A stretch of 15,841 nucleotides of DNA from JBMZCV01 sp049613665 (GCA_049613665.1 JBMZCV010000125.1:1-15841), one strand, 5' to 3'. Positions 6,793 through 14,403 are shown, counted from the first letter of the stretch. Notes: a model not told the origin generated them from the sequence alone. Translations and numbers: made by a program.

Positions 6793-8184
6793 TTAAGGCC
6801 GCAACACACTTATTTTTTCTGTAATTTGCGTTTCTGCCATTTGCATTTTCAATAAATAAAAACCATTGTTCAAGCCTTTTGTATCAACAATTATTTTATC
6901 CGTAAAAAACTGTAAATTATGTTGTTGCAAAACCGTTTTGCCAGAAATATCTATTATTTCTAAGCTTTCGAAATCGTGAGAAGGAGGGAGGGTTATCGTA
7001 AAAATATCTTGCATTGGATTTGGAAAAACGGTTAGCTTTGGCACATTACTTTCAAAAACATTTTCTGTACCAACAAATAAAAAACTATCGCCAAACACAT
7101 TGTCAATTGCCAAACTTTCGCCATTGGCATTTACAGCCGTAAAATTATCTAAACTTACTGTTATCATTTCCTCAAAATCGCCTGTTTTGCCTTCCAAAAC
7201 CTCTACCATCACCACATTTATTTTGCCCAACAAGCCGCTATTTGAAACAGGCATAAAGTCGGTTCTGACAATTGCTGCATCGAAGCGAGTGCTATCGGCT
7301 ATGGTTTTGCTCAAAGAAATAGTATTGTCATTAGTTCCTACAACGGATTCGGAAAAGTCAATTTCGGCACTTTTAATAAAACCCTGTGGAGGCGTAAACG
7401 AAAAAGCAGCACCATACAAAATATCTTCTGGCGTTTGGCCTGCCAAGCCCAACATAATATTGAAAATAACGGTGTCGCCCCACGAAATAGCTTCGGTATT
7501 TTCTATTTCGAGAGCAATGCTAAACTCAGCAGAAGAAGCCGCAGGAAGCGTTGGAAGGGCAGCAAATTCGTGACTAGCTTCATAATTTTGGTCAATAGCG
7601 GCAACATCAAGTTCATCAATAGTGCCATCACCATTGCAGTCAATATATTTGTAGTCGCTTTCGTAGAGTGTTTCGCCCCAGTTTTCGGCAGTCGGATAGC
7701 CATTCCACGATGTTCCTTGCATATTTCGAGGTGTTCCTGTTGAGCCATAAGCCAAACCGATAGGAATTAAATCCCAAACATTGACGTTTCCATCTCGGTC
7801 GGTATCGCCAGGCCATACGCACGAAGGACAATCTTTTAGTATCAAAAATACTTGGGCTTCATTGCTATCGTCGTTTATTGTGTATGAAAAACTATCGCTA
7901 AGTTGGTCGTCAATAAAGTTTGAAAAAGGCGTATAAGTAATATTATTATTAAAATTTCTTTCGGCAGTTCCATGCGAAGGCTCGCTTACAATATTAATAG
8001 TTGTAGTTTCATTAATCTCAACTATATCATTTACTAAAACATTGATGGTAATATCGGCTAGGCTTGCGACATAAATAGTATCATTTATAGCAGTGCTTTG
8101 TTGTGCCATTGCATTAGAGCGATATATAAATAGCAGGAATAGCAAAATACCTGTTAATTTCAAATATGATTGTGAAGTTTTCAT
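6793..8184 (-). CDS. Secreted protein with cadherin-like, dockerin-like and T9SS C-terminal sorting domains (463 aa)
   Basis: A signal peptide occupies about residues 1-27 (LTGILLFLLFI core, cleavage near AMA-Q). Residues 31-117 match the cadherin-like bacterial Ig pattern (INDTIYV, INVLVNDIV, SHGTAERN, ITYTP, DSFSYTIND). Two calcium-loop, dockerin-like motifs follow: DTDRDGNVNVWDL (127-139) and DCNGDGTIDELD (182-193). A beta-rich region (about 215-370) resembles cohesin-type or adhesin folds, but I cannot assign it. The last 84 residues are a type A T9SS sorting domain: LTVFPNPMQDIFTI, then LEIIDISGKTV, then LNNGFYLLKM. T9SS cargo crosses the outer membrane and is released or anchored at the surface. 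No catalytic domain is visible, so it may be an adhesin or part of an extracellular complex. The gene has its own terminator and faces the same way as the downstream operon, but nothing links it functionally to that operon. Confidence 0.88.
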   Translation of the reverse strand: MKTSQSYLKLTGILLFLLFIYRSNAMAQQSTAINDTIYVASLADITINVLVNDIVEINETTTINIVSEPSHGTAERNFNNNITYTPFSNFIDDQLSDSFSYTINDDSNEAQVFLILKDCPSCVWPGDTDRDGNVNVWDLIPIGLAYGSTGTPRNMQGTSWNGYPTAENWGETLYESDYKYIDCNGDGTIDELDVAAIDQNYEASHEFAALPTLPAASSAEFSIALEIENTEAISWGDTVIFNIMLGLAGQTPEDILYGAAFSFTPPQGFIKSAEIDFSESVVGTNDNTISLSKTIADSTRFDAAIVRTDFMPVSNSGLLGKINVVMVEVLEGKTGDFEEMITVSLDNFTAVNANGESLAIDNVFGDSFLFVGTENVFESNVPKLTVFPNPMQDIFTITLPPSHDFESLEIIDISGKTVLQQHNLQFFTDKIIVDTKGLNNGFYLLKMQMAETQITEKISVLRP

Positions 8185-8224
8185 GTAAAGCCTTTTTGTT
8201 GTCTAAAGAAAATATAATGTAGCA

Positions 8225-8237
8225 AGTGTCAAGCACC
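8225..8237 (-). promoter_or_regulatory. AGTG-N5-CACT-like palindromic motif, copy 1 (imperfect)
   Basis: The minus strand reads GGTGCTTGACACT, 40 bp before the start codon at 8184. It differs by one base from the perfect copy upstream of the gene at 8961. The similarity extends 3' on the plus strand over about 34 bp (compare 8226-8260 with 8992-9025). Its function is unknown. Confidence 0.4.
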
Positions 8238-8288
8238 ATTTGATAATAGGATAATTTGTAGCATGAATTTATCCGACTACTTATATGA

Positions 8289-8296
8289 CAAATATA
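8289..8296 (-). promoter_or_regulatory. Possible -7 box (TATATTTG) of the T9SS cargo gene
   Basis: The minus strand reads TATATTTG, an exact TAnnTTTG Bacteroidota -7 element, about 104 bp before the ATG at 8184. At the expected -33 position there is TTTT rather than TTTG, so the call is weak in such AT-rich DNA. Confidence 0.35.
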
Positions 8297-8478
8297 CTAT
8301 GCTTTTGAAACGAAAAAAAACACAATTTAAGATATTTTCCAAGCAGTTAGTTTAGTTTTTTTACATAAAACATTTTTTTTTATCGCATAAAATATTGATT
8401 GTCAGTTTTTAGTGTTTTTTTTGTTGAAAAAAAATAAACTGAAAAATAAAATTTCCAAGCATTTATTTTGTAAAAAAA

Positions 8479-8961
8479 TTATTTGTCGACAGCATCTAAG
8501 GCTTCTATAATGGTTTTTAGATGCACAAACAAACCGCCTTTTATATCATCTCTAATGGTTTCGTCATCAACTACTTCATTTATCGCAAAAGATAGCATCT
8601 CAACTTGTGGGTGATTGTCAATGACTAAACTCAACTGTTTTTCCAGGTTTGTTTCTGCTTCGCCCGAAAAATAGGCAATCATCTGTAAATTGTTATCTAT
8701 AACTTTTTCAAGCAAATCCGTTGTTACAATTGGCAGTTTAGGGTTAGTGATTTGCGTAGCATACCAAAGTTTAATACCAATAAATAGCAAGGTTTCTCGT
8801 TCTTCCTGCTCTAAATCAGCATGTTCGGCTGCCATCAAATATACAAGAATAGCAGGTTGCGAACTGCCAAAATACAAAATAAAGTCTTCTGTTTGCACAT
8901 AGCTAGAATTGTTGATATAATCTGAAGCTTCTTGCATCACACTCGCCGAAATTGTTTGCAT
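8479..8961 (-). CDS. Hypothetical helical protein (160 aa)
   Basis: I do not recognise this family. The start chosen is the ATG at 8961 (MQTISASVMQEASDY). The frame also allows a TTG at 8985, which lies only 5 bp from the palindromic motif and is less likely. The protein is acidic and predicted mostly helical, with alternating hydrophobic and charged stretches (for example AILVYLMAAEHADLEQEERETLLFIGIKLWYATQI, about residues 37-71). There is no signal peptide, membrane segment, cysteine pair or nucleotide-binding motif, so it is presumably cytoplasmic. It stands alone: 294 bp separate it from the T9SS cargo gene downstream, and the ATP synthase cluster upstream is divergent. Normal codon use and length support a real gene. 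Function cannot be assigned. Confidence 0.65.
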   Translation of the reverse strand: MQTISASVMQEASDYINNSSYVQTEDFILYFGSSQPAILVYLMAAEHADLEQEERETLLFIGIKLWYATQITNPKLPIVTTDLLEKVIDNNLQMIAYFSGEAETNLEKQLSLVIDNHPQVEMLSFAINEVVDDETIRDDIKGGLFVHLKTIIEALDAVDK

Positions 8962-8990
8962 ATTGTTTGGTATTTTAGGTTTCAATATTT

Positions 8991-9003
8991 AGTGTCAAGC
9001 ACT
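8991..9003 (-). promoter_or_regulatory. AGTG-N5-CACT palindromic motif, copy 2
   Basis: The minus strand reads AGTGCTTGACACT, 29 bp before the ATG at 8961. It contains TTGACA, but no convincing partner box lies at promoter spacing. Similar motifs precede three other genes in the window, each in the orientation of the downstream gene. Confidence 0.45.
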
Positions 9004-9024
9004 ATTTTATAATAAAATGATTTG

Positions 9025-9225
9025 TGTTACTTCAATGATTCTGACATTTTTTATAACAATTTTCAATTGAATAAAAAACGCCTTTTGGTAAGGAAAATAT
9101 ACTATTTTTCAGTTCAAAAAGCTATAAAATTTGCAAATAAATTGGCCACCTTAGCCTAAAAAAATAGTATGTTTAAGCCTTTGACAAATAAAATGTATAA
9201 ATGTCAGAACTATTGTTACTTGAAT
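9025..9225. repeat. Nested inverted repeats flanked by direct repeats, possible decayed miniature element
   Basis: This is in the 545-bp gene-free stretch 8962-9506. TGTTACTTCAAT (9025-9036) and TGTTACTTGAAT (9214-9225) are direct repeats. Just inside them, TTCTGACATTT (9039-9049) and AAATGTCAGAA (9199-9209) are an exact 11-bp inverted pair. Further in, ATACTATTTTT (9099-9109) and AAAAATAGTAT (9160-9170) form another exact pair. The order of direct repeat, terminal inverted repeat, interior and mirror image resembles a non-coding miniature transposable element. It could instead be a regulatory region between divergent genes. No coding sequence is visible inside. Confidence 0.45.
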
Positions 9226-9447
9226 ATTAATGTGTTAGCTTCTGTAATTTGGAAAATAAATTTATCAGATTTTTTCACAAAAAATTAACTCAATCCAATA
9301 TAAACAATTTGGAAAAGTGGTTAGTTCAAAATAAACAATAGCATTTACATTTTTTGAGCAAAAAAGGAATATAATTTGTTTTTCAAACATAGAAAAGATA
9401 GAATGTTTCTATCAAAGCTTAAAAAATGTAATTTTAGAAAAAAAACT

Positions 9448-9478
9448 TTTGATTTTCCTTAATTTAATGCTACCTTTG
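9448..9478 (+). promoter_or_regulatory. Bacteroidota-type promoter of the ATP synthase cluster
   Basis: TTTG (9448-9451), 19 bp, then TACCTTTG (9471-9478) match the -33 TTTG / -7 TAnnTTTG consensus with ideal spacing. Transcription should start near 9484, leaving a leader of about 20 nt before the atpB ATG at 9507. Confidence 0.8.
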
Positions 9479-9506
9479 CACCGCAATTTAGAAAATACCT
9501 AAATAC

Positions 9507-10847
9507 ATGGCAACATTAAAGAAAAATATCTCATACATACTTATGTGCATTACCGTAGCATTATTGCTTGGTGTAAATGCAAACGTGGCAATGGCACAAG
9601 GCGGCCATAACCATTCGCATGGCGATGGACATAATCACGACCATCATGGACATAATCATTCGCATGGTGATGGACACAATCATGGCGTTAAGAAAAATCC
9701 TCGAAGTGTGCAAGGCAAAACACCGATTACGTCGGCAAAGTCAAATGCACATCACGATGATGCTCATAGCGAAAAAGATGGGCCAGACATTGGTAGTATG
9801 ATTATGCACCATATCACAGATGCTCATGAATTTCATGTAGCAGGTGATTTTTCAATTCCACTTCCTTGTATCGTTTATAGCAAAGAAAAAGGTTTTGATT
9901 TTTTCTTAACCAACAAATTTCATCACGGACACAATGCTTATCACGGTTATATGTTGGAGCATGGCGTTTTGAAATCTATTGAACCTGCCAATGGCAGTCC
10001 TTTTCCAAAAGACTATGCAGGCGAAATACACTTGAAAGGACATGGCGAAGATGCTCATGTTGTTTTAAACGGCAAATCTTATCCTGTTAGTGGCAGTAGC
10101 AATTTGCTTTCTAGCGGCAGTTTCTATGACTTTTCGATTACGAAAGTTGTATTCACGATGCTAGTAACCGCTTTAATTATGTTATTGTTGTTTCCAAGTA
10201 TTGCGAAAGCTTATACTAGAAATGACGTACCTTCGGGCAAACAATCATTTTTTGAGCCGATTATCGAATTTGTAAGAGATGACATCGCTAAACCAAGTTT
10301 GGGCGAAGATAAGTATAAACCTTATATGCCTTATCTCTTAACGGTTTTCTTCTTCATCTGGATCGCCAATATGTTAGGCTTAGTTCCTTTCTTTCCAGGT
10401 AGTGGAAACGCAACAGGAAACATAGCAGTAACGCTTACTTTGTCGGTTTTTACATTCCTAATCGTTACTTTCTCTGGAAACAAAAACTATTGGGGACACA
10501 TTTTCAACCCTCCTGGCGTACCTGCTTTGATTAAGCCAATTATGGTACTTATCGAATTTTTATCAATGTTCATTAAGCCTTTCGCATTGATGTTGCGTCT
10601 TTTTGCCAACATTACAGCAGGCCATATTATCATACTTAGCTTTGTGGGGCTTATTTTTATAGCTGCTCATTTGGCTGGAACTGCTGGCGGTTTTGCTGCT
10701 AGTATTTTATCTGGTGCTTTCATGTTGTTTATGAACGTACTCGAATTGTTTGTAGCGGCTTTGCAAGCTTATGTATTTACTGTTTTATCGGCAGTATTCA
10801 TTGGTCAAGCCATCGAAGAACATCATCACGAAGAAGCACATCACTAA
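9507..10847 (+). CDS. atpB: ATP synthase F0 subunit a, with His-rich exported N-terminal extension (446 aa)
   Basis: Subunit a forms the proton half-channels against the c-ring in the inner membrane. The core starts at about residue 205. Membrane segments follow (LVTALIMLLLFP, LLTVFFFIWIANMLGLVPFF, VTLTLSVFTFLIV) and the diagnostic FALMLRLFANITAGHII, whose Arg364 corresponds to the essential channel arginine (E. coli aArg210). The C-terminus reads LFVAALQAYVFTVLSAVFIGQAIEE. Unlike the roughly 270-residue E. coli protein, there is a cleavable-looking signal peptide (1-30, AMA-Q) and about 170 periplasmic residues. N-terminal extensions with HHITDAHEFH-type motifs are common in Bacteroidota AtpB. 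What stands out here is GHNHSHGDGHNH at 33-44 repeated at 48-59, giving 12 His in 26 residues, and a His-rich C-terminus (EEHHHEEAHH). This suggests metal binding or local pH buffering, which is unproven. Confidence 0.97.
   Translation: MATLKKNISYILMCITVALLLGVNANVAMAQGGHNHSHGDGHNHDHHGHNHSHGDGHNHGVKKNPRSVQGKTPITSAKSNAHHDDAHSEKDGPDIGSMIMHHITDAHEFHVAGDFSIPLPCIVYSKEKGFDFFLTNKFHHGHNAYHGYMLEHGVLKSIEPANGSPFPKDYAGEIHLKGHGEDAHVVLNGKSYPVSGSSNLLSSGSFYDFSITKVVFTMLVTALIMLLLFPSIAKAYTRNDVPSGKQSFFEPIIEFVRDDIAKPSLGEDKYKPYMPYLLTVFFFIWIANMLGLVPFFPGSGNATGNIAVTLTLSVFTFLIVTFSGNKNYWGHIFNPPGVPALIKPIMVLIEFLSMFIKPFALMLRLFANITAGHIIILSFVGLIFIAAHLAGTAGGFAASILSGAFMLFMNVLELFVAALQAYVFTVLSAVFIGQAIEEHHHEEAHH
9603..9683 (+). 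repeat. Duplicated His-rich coding segment in atpB
   Basis: The 36-bp segments 9603-9638 and 9648-9683 encode identical GHNHSHGDGHNH peptides with a few silent differences, at a 45-bp period. Silent drift with an unchanged peptide suggests selection for the histidine pattern. Confidence 0.85.
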
Positions 10848-10910
10848 GAGGCTTTTCGTTTTCGTTTTTCAAAATATTAAGTTAGCAAGTTAAAAAGACT
10901 GTGCTAATTG

Positions 10911-10923
10911 AGTGCATGTCACT
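10911..10923 (+). promoter_or_regulatory. AGTG-N5-CACT palindromic motif, copy 3
   Basis: AGTGCATGTCACT lies in the 160-bp gap between atpB and atpE, 84 bp before the atpE start. It matches copy 2 at 11 of 13 positions. Just upstream TTAGCA (10882-10887) and TGCTAA (10902-10907) can form a short stem. Confidence 0.4.
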
Positions 10924-11007
10924 CTAAACAAAAAAAGATTTTTACAGACAAAAATGTTTGAGAAAATCATAAAAAATAAACATTTCTTAATTTAAAATAT
11001 TCTTATT

Positions 11008-11259
11008 ATGGAGTTTTTACCAATCTTAATGGAAATCAGCGGTAACATTGGTGCTGTTGGTGGTGGTGTTGGTGCAGGACTTGCTGCTTTAGGAGCAGGC
11101 ATAGGTATCGGTCAAATTGGTAAAGGTGCAGTAGAAGCTATTGCACGCCAACCAGAAGCTGCTGATGCAATTCGTGGAAACATGATTGTAACGGCTGCCT
11201 TAATTGAAGGTGTAGCTTTATTTGGTGTGGTAGTAGGTCTATTGACTTTAATACTGTAG
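11008..11259 (+). CDS. atpE: ATP synthase F0 subunit c (83 aa)
   Basis: This is the proteolipid of the rotating c-ring. It forms a hairpin of two membrane helices: the first is Gly/Ala-rich (GGGVGAGLAALGAGIGIG, about 18-35), the polar loop is ARQPEA (46-51), and the second helix is about 58-82. Glu67 in ALIEGVALFGVV is the ion-carrying carboxylate. The residue after it is Gly, and no Gln sits at the position used by sodium-type c subunits, so proton coupling is expected. The length is typical. The gene sits 160 bp after atpB and is followed at once by a strong stem-loop. That arrangement may help make more c than the other subunits, since many copies are needed per complex. Confidence 0.97.
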   Translation: MEFLPILMEISGNIGAVGGGVGAGLAALGAGIGIGQIGKGAVEAIARQPEAADAIRGNMIVTAALIEGVALFGVVVGLLTLIL

Positions 11260-11279
11260 TAATTTGGCTAACTCCCCCT

Positions 11280-11325
11280 CAATTGTTTCGTTACGCATGG
11301 TAGCGAAACAATTGATTTGTTTTTC
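11280..11325 (+). terminator. Stem-loop with T-rich tail after atpE
   Basis: CAATTGTTTCGTTAC (11280-11294) pairs with GTAGCGAAACAATTG (11300-11314) around a 5-nt loop, giving 15 pairs. One is a U-G wobble that would be a mismatch on the other strand, so the element is built for plus-strand RNA. ATTTGTTTTTC follows. It may be a partial terminator or a 3'-end stabiliser for the atpBE transcript. Confidence 0.7.
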
Positions 11326-11389
11326 AAAAAAAAACATATTTATTAATTTAGTAACATCAAAAAAAAACTTTTTTTCTAACTAAAGAATT

Positions 11390-11397
11390 TATTTTTG
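11390..11397 (+). promoter_or_regulatory. Possible internal -7 box before atpF
   Basis: TATTTTTG fits TAnnTTTG and lies between the atpE stem-loop and the atpF start (55 bp to the ATG). No TTTG is present at the -33 position, only a T run, so this is tentative. Confidence 0.3.
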
Positions 11398-11407
11398 AGC
11401 GTTACTT

Positions 11408-11420
11408 AGTGCTAGGCACT
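11408..11420 (+). promoter_or_regulatory. AGTG-N5-CACT palindromic motif, copy 4
   Basis: AGTGCTAGGCACT has perfect 5-bp arms (AGTGC/GCACT) and lies 32 bp before the atpF start codon. It matches copy 2 at 11 of 13 positions. Confidence 0.45.
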
Positions 11421-11452
11421 TATTTATTTTCAATCAATAAAAAAAATAGGCT

Positions 11453-11965
11453 ATGATGCTGCTACTTTCATCGGCTTTATTAACCCCTGAATTGGGTATC
11501 ATTTTTTGGACAACGCTTATTTTCTGTATTCTGTGGTTTATCTTAGGCAAAAAAGCTTGGAAACCTATTGTTAATGCTTTAGAAGCGCGTGAAAACAAAA
11601 TTGCAACTGCTCTTAATGAAGCAGATAAAACTCGTCAAGAAATGGCGGCACTAAAATCAGATAACTTGAGATTGGTGTCCGAAGCGAAAGAAGAACGAGC
11701 TAAAATTTTGAAAGAAGCCAAAGAAATCAAAGACCAAATTATTGCAGAAGCTAAAGACAAAGCAAAAGAAGAAGCTGCAAAAATTGTGGCTAACGCACAA
11801 GTAGAGATAGAAAACAAAAAAATGGCAGCTATTGTTGCTGTAAAAAATTCTATTGGTAAAGCGACTATCAGCTTGACAAAAGATGTGCTAAAAAGAGAAT
11901 TAAACAATAGCAAAGCACAGCAAGATTTTATTAAAAAAGAAATTAAGAAAATCGCTTTAAACTAA
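11453..11965 (+). CDS. atpF: ATP synthase F0 subunit b (170 aa)
   Basis: This is the peripheral-stalk subunit that holds F1 against rotation. One N-terminal membrane helix (about residues 14-32, LGIIFWTTLIFCILWFILGKK) is followed by the conserved KKAWKPIVNALEARENKI. A long Ala/Lys/Glu-rich helix then runs to about residue 150 and forms the dimeric stalk, and a short C-terminal segment (DFIKKEIKKIAL) binds delta. Length is normal. Two adjacent ATG codons open the gene, and I use the first. It lies 193 bp after atpE, behind a stem-loop, and 82 bp before atpH. A single b gene with no b' partner is seen here, so a homodimer is expected. Confidence 0.95.
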   Translation: MMLLLSSALLTPELGIIFWTTLIFCILWFILGKKAWKPIVNALEARENKIATALNEADKTRQEMAALKSDNLRLVSEAKEERAKILKEAKEIKDQIIAEAKDKAKEEAAKIVANAQVEIENKKMAAIVAVKNSIGKATISLTKDVLKRELNNSKAQQDFIKKEIKKIALN

Positions 11966-12047
11966 GTGTTAATATCTTTTTTTCTAGCAAGCAATAAGTA
12001 TTTTTTTAATGCTTATCGCCAAATTTCAACCTTTTTAAAATAACAAT

Positions 12048-12605
12048 ATGTCTGCAACACGATTAGCTTCTAGATATGCCAAAGCATTGCTTGATTTATC
12101 TGTAGAAAAAATGCAACTAGAAGAAGTGCATAGCGATATGGAAGTGTTTCAAAAAGCACTAGCTAACAAAGATTTTGGGCTAATGGTGAAAAGTCCTATT
12201 ATCAATTCAGATAAAAAGAAAGCCATTTTAAAACGAATCTTTGGCAACAAATTTAATCCTATCACAAACAAATTTATGGATATTATTATCCGTAAAAAAC
12301 GGGAGTTTTATTTGCCAGAAATCGCTAACGAATTTGAAACACAATACAGAGAACGTAAGCAAATTACTACGGCAACTCTAGTAACAGCTTCTGCTATTGA
12401 CAATTCTGTTTTAGAACAAATGAAACAAATCGTTAGAAGAGACACAGGCAAAGCAAATGTAGTGTTGGAAGCAAGCGTTGATGCAAGTTTGATTGGTGGA
12501 TTTATCCTAAAATTTAGCGATAAATTGTACGACTCAAGCATCAGTCATAAGCTAGAAAAATTGAGCAAACAATTTGATGAAAATAAATATGTACGTGCAT
12601 TTTAA
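12048..12605 (+). CDS. atpH: ATP synthase F1 subunit delta (185 aa)
   Basis: This is the OSCP-type subunit that joins the b stalk to the top of the alpha/beta hexamer. The N-terminal domain begins ATRLASRYAKALLDLSVEK. FMDIIIRKKREFYLPEIANEF lies in the middle. The C-terminal signature VDASLIGGFILKFSDKLYDSSI starts at about residue 144 and is typical of the family. The length matches other delta subunits. It lies between atpF (82 bp upstream) and atpA (146 bp downstream), the usual order. Confidence 0.96.
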   Translation: MSATRLASRYAKALLDLSVEKMQLEEVHSDMEVFQKALANKDFGLMVKSPIINSDKKKAILKRIFGNKFNPITNKFMDIIIRKKREFYLPEIANEFETQYRERKQITTATLVTASAIDNSVLEQMKQIVRRDTGKANVVLEASVDASLIGGFILKFSDKLYDSSISHKLEKLSKQFDENKYVRAF

Positions 12606-12666
12606 GACGTACTTGTTTGATTTCTGTTGTTCTCTTAATAAAAATAAAATAAAAATATACAAAGGG

Positions 12667-12695
12667 TTTAGAAAACAAAGTTATGTTTTTCTAAA
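12667..12695 (+). other. AT-rich stem-loop between atpH and atpA
   Basis: TTTAGAAAA (12667-12675) pairs with TTTTCTAAA (12687-12695) around an 11-nt loop. The flanks are AT-rich without a clean T tract, so this is not a convincing terminator. It may be an RNA-processing or stability element. Confidence 0.4.
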
Positions 12696-12751
12696 ACTTT
12701 TGATAAAAAAACATAAATCTCTGATTTGAGCTTTTCTAAAAATATATCATT

Positions 12752-14341
12752 ATGGTAGAAGTAAGGCCTGAAGAAATATCGGCAATATTGCGTCAAGAAC
12801 TGTCCAATTTTAAAAGTGAAACCGAACTAGAAGAAGTAGGAACGGTTTTGCAAGTAGGTGATGGTATTGCTCGCATTTATGGACTCAACAAAGTGCGTGC
12901 GGGTGAGCTCGTAGAATTTGAAAACGGTGTGAAAGCCGTAGTATTAAACCTTGAAGAAGACAACGTAGGTGTCGTTTTGATGGGTCGTTCTGACGAAATC
13001 AAAGAAGGCGATACCGTTAAACGTACCAACCGAATTGCTTCTATCGAAGTGGGAGAAGGTGTGATTGGTCGTGTTATCAATCCGCTTGGTGAGCCTATTG
13101 ATGGCAAAGGCCCTATCAAAGGCAAAAAATATGAAATGCCATTGGAGCGTAAAGCACCAGGTGTTATCTATCGTCAGCCAGTAAACGAACCTTTGCAAAC
13201 AGGTATCAAAGCGATTGACGCAATGATTCCTATTGGTAGAGGACAACGTGAGCTAATCATTGGCGACCGTCAAACAGGAAAAACAGCTATTGCGATTGAT
13301 ACAATTATCAATCAAAAAGAATTTTATGAAAGAGGCGAAACTGTTTATTGCATTTATGTAGCGACAGGGCAAAAAGCTTCTACGGTAGCTCAAATCGCAA
13401 AAACTTTGGAAGAAAATGGTGCAATGGCTTATACAACTATTGTAAATGCTTCTGCTTCTGACCCAGCTCCTGTGCAGTTTTACTCTCCGTTTGCAGGTTG
13501 TGCTATCGGTGAGTATTTCCGTGATACAGGCCGTCCAGCTTTGATTATTTATGATGATTTGTCGAAACAAGCCGTTGCATATCGTGAGGTTTCTTTGCTA
13601 TTGCGTCGTCCTCCAGGGCGTGAGGCATATCCAGGTGATGTATTTTACTTGCACTCTCGTTTGTTGGAAAGAGCAGCGAAAGTGATTAAGAACGATAAAA
13701 TTGCTAGAGATATGAACGATTTGCCAGATAGCATCAAGCATTTGGTAAAAGGTGGCGGTTCTTTAACAGCATTGCCGATTATCGAAACGCAAGCAGGTGA
13801 TGTTTCTGCCTATATTCCTACCAACGTAATTTCGATTACAGACGGACAAATTTTCTTAGATACAGACTTGTTCAACTCTGGTATTCGTCCAGCAATTGAT
13901 GTAGGTATCTCAGTATCTCGTGTAGGTGGTTCGGCTCAAATCAAGCCAATGAAATCGGTAGCAGGTACGCTAAAGCTAGACTTAGCACAGTATCGTGAGC
14001 TAGAGGCGTTCTCTAAATTCGGTTCTGACCTTGATGCAGCTACAAAATCTGTTTTGGATAAAGGTGCAAGAAACGTAGAATTGTTGAAGCAAAAGCAATA
14101 CTCTCCGTTTTCTGTCGAAAAACAAGTAGCAATTATCTATTTAGGTACAAAAAACTTGTTGCGTAGCATTCCTATCAATAAGGTAAAAGAATTTGAAAAT
14201 ACCTTTTTATTAGCATTAGAAAAGCGTTTCCCTAAAGTTTTGAACAAACTAAAAGAGAAAAAAGCTAAAATTACGCCAGATATGGGTAAAACTTTAGCTG
14301 ATTTGGCTGCCGAAATTGCATCGCAATATCAAAAAGCCTAA
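12752..14341 (+). CDS. atpA: ATP synthase F1 subunit alpha (529 aa)
   Basis: This is the non-catalytic nucleotide-binding subunit of the alpha3beta3 hexamer. The N-terminal beta-barrel contains GDGIARIYGL and GRVINPLGEPIDGKG. The P-loop is GDRQTGKT (171-178) and the Walker B region is ALIIYDDLSKQ (around 263-273). LLLRRPPGREAYPGDVFYLHSRLLERAA is near-invariant in alpha subunits. The family signature PAIDVGISVS (380-389) is followed by Arg390, which supplies the arginine finger to the beta-subunit active site. Length is slightly above E. coli AtpA (513). The beta (atpD) and epsilon (atpC) genes are not downstream. In Bacteroidota they commonly lie at another locus, so this is expected. Confidence 0.98.
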   Translation: MVEVRPEEISAILRQELSNFKSETELEEVGTVLQVGDGIARIYGLNKVRAGELVEFENGVKAVVLNLEEDNVGVVLMGRSDEIKEGDTVKRTNRIASIEVGEGVIGRVINPLGEPIDGKGPIKGKKYEMPLERKAPGVIYRQPVNEPLQTGIKAIDAMIPIGRGQRELIIGDRQTGKTAIAIDTIINQKEFYERGETVYCIYVATGQKASTVAQIAKTLEENGAMAYTTIVNASASDPAPVQFYSPFAGCAIGEYFRDTGRPALIIYDDLSKQAVAYREVSLLLRRPPGREAYPGDVFYLHSRLLERAAKVIKNDKIARDMNDLPDSIKHLVKGGGSLTALPIIETQAGDVSAYIPTNVISITDGQIFLDTDLFNSGIRPAIDVGISVSRVGGSAQIKPMKSVAGTLKLDLAQYRELEAFSKFGSDLDAATKSVLDKGARNVELLKQKQYSPFSVEKQVAIIYLGTKNLLRSIPINKVKEFENTFLLALEKRFPKVLNKLKEKKAKITPDMGKTLADLAAEIASQYQKA

Positions 14342-14403
14342 ACTTTTCTGCCATAAAAAATAGTTGTTTTACAACTTATTTAAAAAGCATACATCTGATA
14401 TTG

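Noticed and set aside
7100..7743. Plus- and minus-strand frames overlapping the T9SS cargo gene, up to 157 codons
   Set aside because: The cargo frame has recognisable domains along its whole length, and the overlapping frames show none.
11008..11259. Possible sodium-type c subunit, because of a Gln in the first helix
   Set aside because: The Gln is two residues off the sodium-ligand position and the residue after Glu67 is Gly rather than Ser or Thr, so proton coupling is more likely.
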